Shown here: positions 63,946 through 64,000 of the stretch, piece after piece
How the letters are laid out: every line of letters starts with the position of its first letter
Numbering within the stretch: position 1 is the stretch's first letter
Assembly: GCA_010015655.1 (NCBI GenBank)
Contig: ML976713.1
Coordinates: 268,160 to 332,159, forward strand
Origin: Bimuria novae-zelandiae CBS 107.79
Lineage: Eukaryota > Ascomycota > Dothideomycetes > Pleosporales > Didymosphaeriaceae
DNA length: 64,000 bases
Reading direction: 5' to 3'
The notes under the pieces: model-generated
Told to the model about the DNA's origin: nothing
What the model saw: only the letters and a program-made list of their open reading frames with translations
The model's database searches: none
Translations under genes and position numbers: made by a program

Positions 63946-64000
63946 TATTATAACCTAGAGACATTAGGACAAGCGAGCCTTATAACAGTACATAAGCCTT
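63946..64000 (+). repeat. Start of 3' LTR of gypsy B (cut by window end)
   Basis: TATTATAACC follows the polypurine tract GAGGAAGGAGGGGGA and corresponds to the sense start of the gypsy A LTR (complement of 38607-38616 and 45098-45107). Confidence 0.7.

Larger units (their letters stand above)
45108..64000 (+). mobile_element. Ty3/gypsy retrotransposon B, nested with two insertions, runs off window
   Basis: Same family as A in opposite orientation. Only the last 84 bp of its 5' LTR remain (45108-45191, ending CGCCTTATAACA). Gag follows: DYNNTIKEAIKNLESFHNAI near 45580 and a zinc-knuckle remnant CRYYRE near 46115. The copia element at 46193-52308 splits it. Then come a protease segment (INLGADASLI near 53350), RT with YLDN near 54405 and SFLSFTNFYRKFIRNY near 54655, and RNase H near 54850. 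The second gypsy at 55372-62013 splits it again. Integrase then resumes (TATLGIKHKLTMSFYLKID near 62590; LAYNSVRLATTGYWPYYANH near 62740), followed by a chromodomain-like segment (KEYKVNAIKNL near 63200), a polypurine tract (63928-63945) and the start of the 3' LTR at 63946. All coding parts contain stops. Confidence 0.85.

Overview
The window looks like a filamentous ascomycete (Pezizomycotina) chromosome segment. The evidence is short introns of 47-100 bp with GT..AG ends, a fungal non-reducing polyketide synthase, fungal-type hydrolase, P450 and TLC genes, and large tracts depleted of CA and TG and saturated with TA, the footprint expected of repeat-induced point mutation (RIP). I see no rRNA, tRNA, CRISPR array or bacterial-type operon. 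A Dothideomycete-like host is a guess.

Region 1 (1-16.9 kb) is gene-bearing and of ordinary composition. It holds the 3' part of a PKS (AT-PT-ACP-ACP-TE), a Ser/Pro-rich conserved protein, a secreted TAP-like alpha/beta hydrolase with five exons, a ceramide-synthase-type TLC protein with three exons, and a DUF1749 (SidJ-like) hydrolase. Between them lie a truncated alpha/beta-hydrolase fragment and several degenerate repeats. These genes share no evident pathway.

Region 2 (17.1-33.1 kb) is a zone of gene decay. It contains a cytochrome P450 pseudogene, a minus-strand DUF7708-type pseudogene and, divergent from it, a fungal AAA ATPase gene. The ATPase gene is cut in two by a 5.26 kb Ty1/copia element (164 bp LTRs, target duplication CATAG) and also carries frameshifts and a stop codon. 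A 2.12 kb Fot1/pogo transposon with 42 bp terminal inverted repeats follows. Next to it is a four-exon short-chain dehydrogenase on the minus strand that still reads as intact.

Region 3 (about 33.5-64 kb) is a nest of RIP-mutated LTR retrotransposons with no host gene that I can see. It starts with a copia element truncated at 38169. A full Ty3/gypsy element (A, minus strand, 447 bp LTRs) follows. It abuts a plus-strand copy of the same family (B) that runs off the window end. B is interrupted by a copia element with 204 bp LTRs (TSD TTAAC) and by a different chromodomain gypsy with 269 bp LTRs (TSD CGGAC/CGGGC).

I found no convincing new biological system. The best leads are the exact reconstruction of the insertion that split the ATPase gene, the abrupt RIP boundary inside one of its LTRs, the head-to-head LTR junction at 45107/45108, and the survival of a readable SDR gene between transposons.
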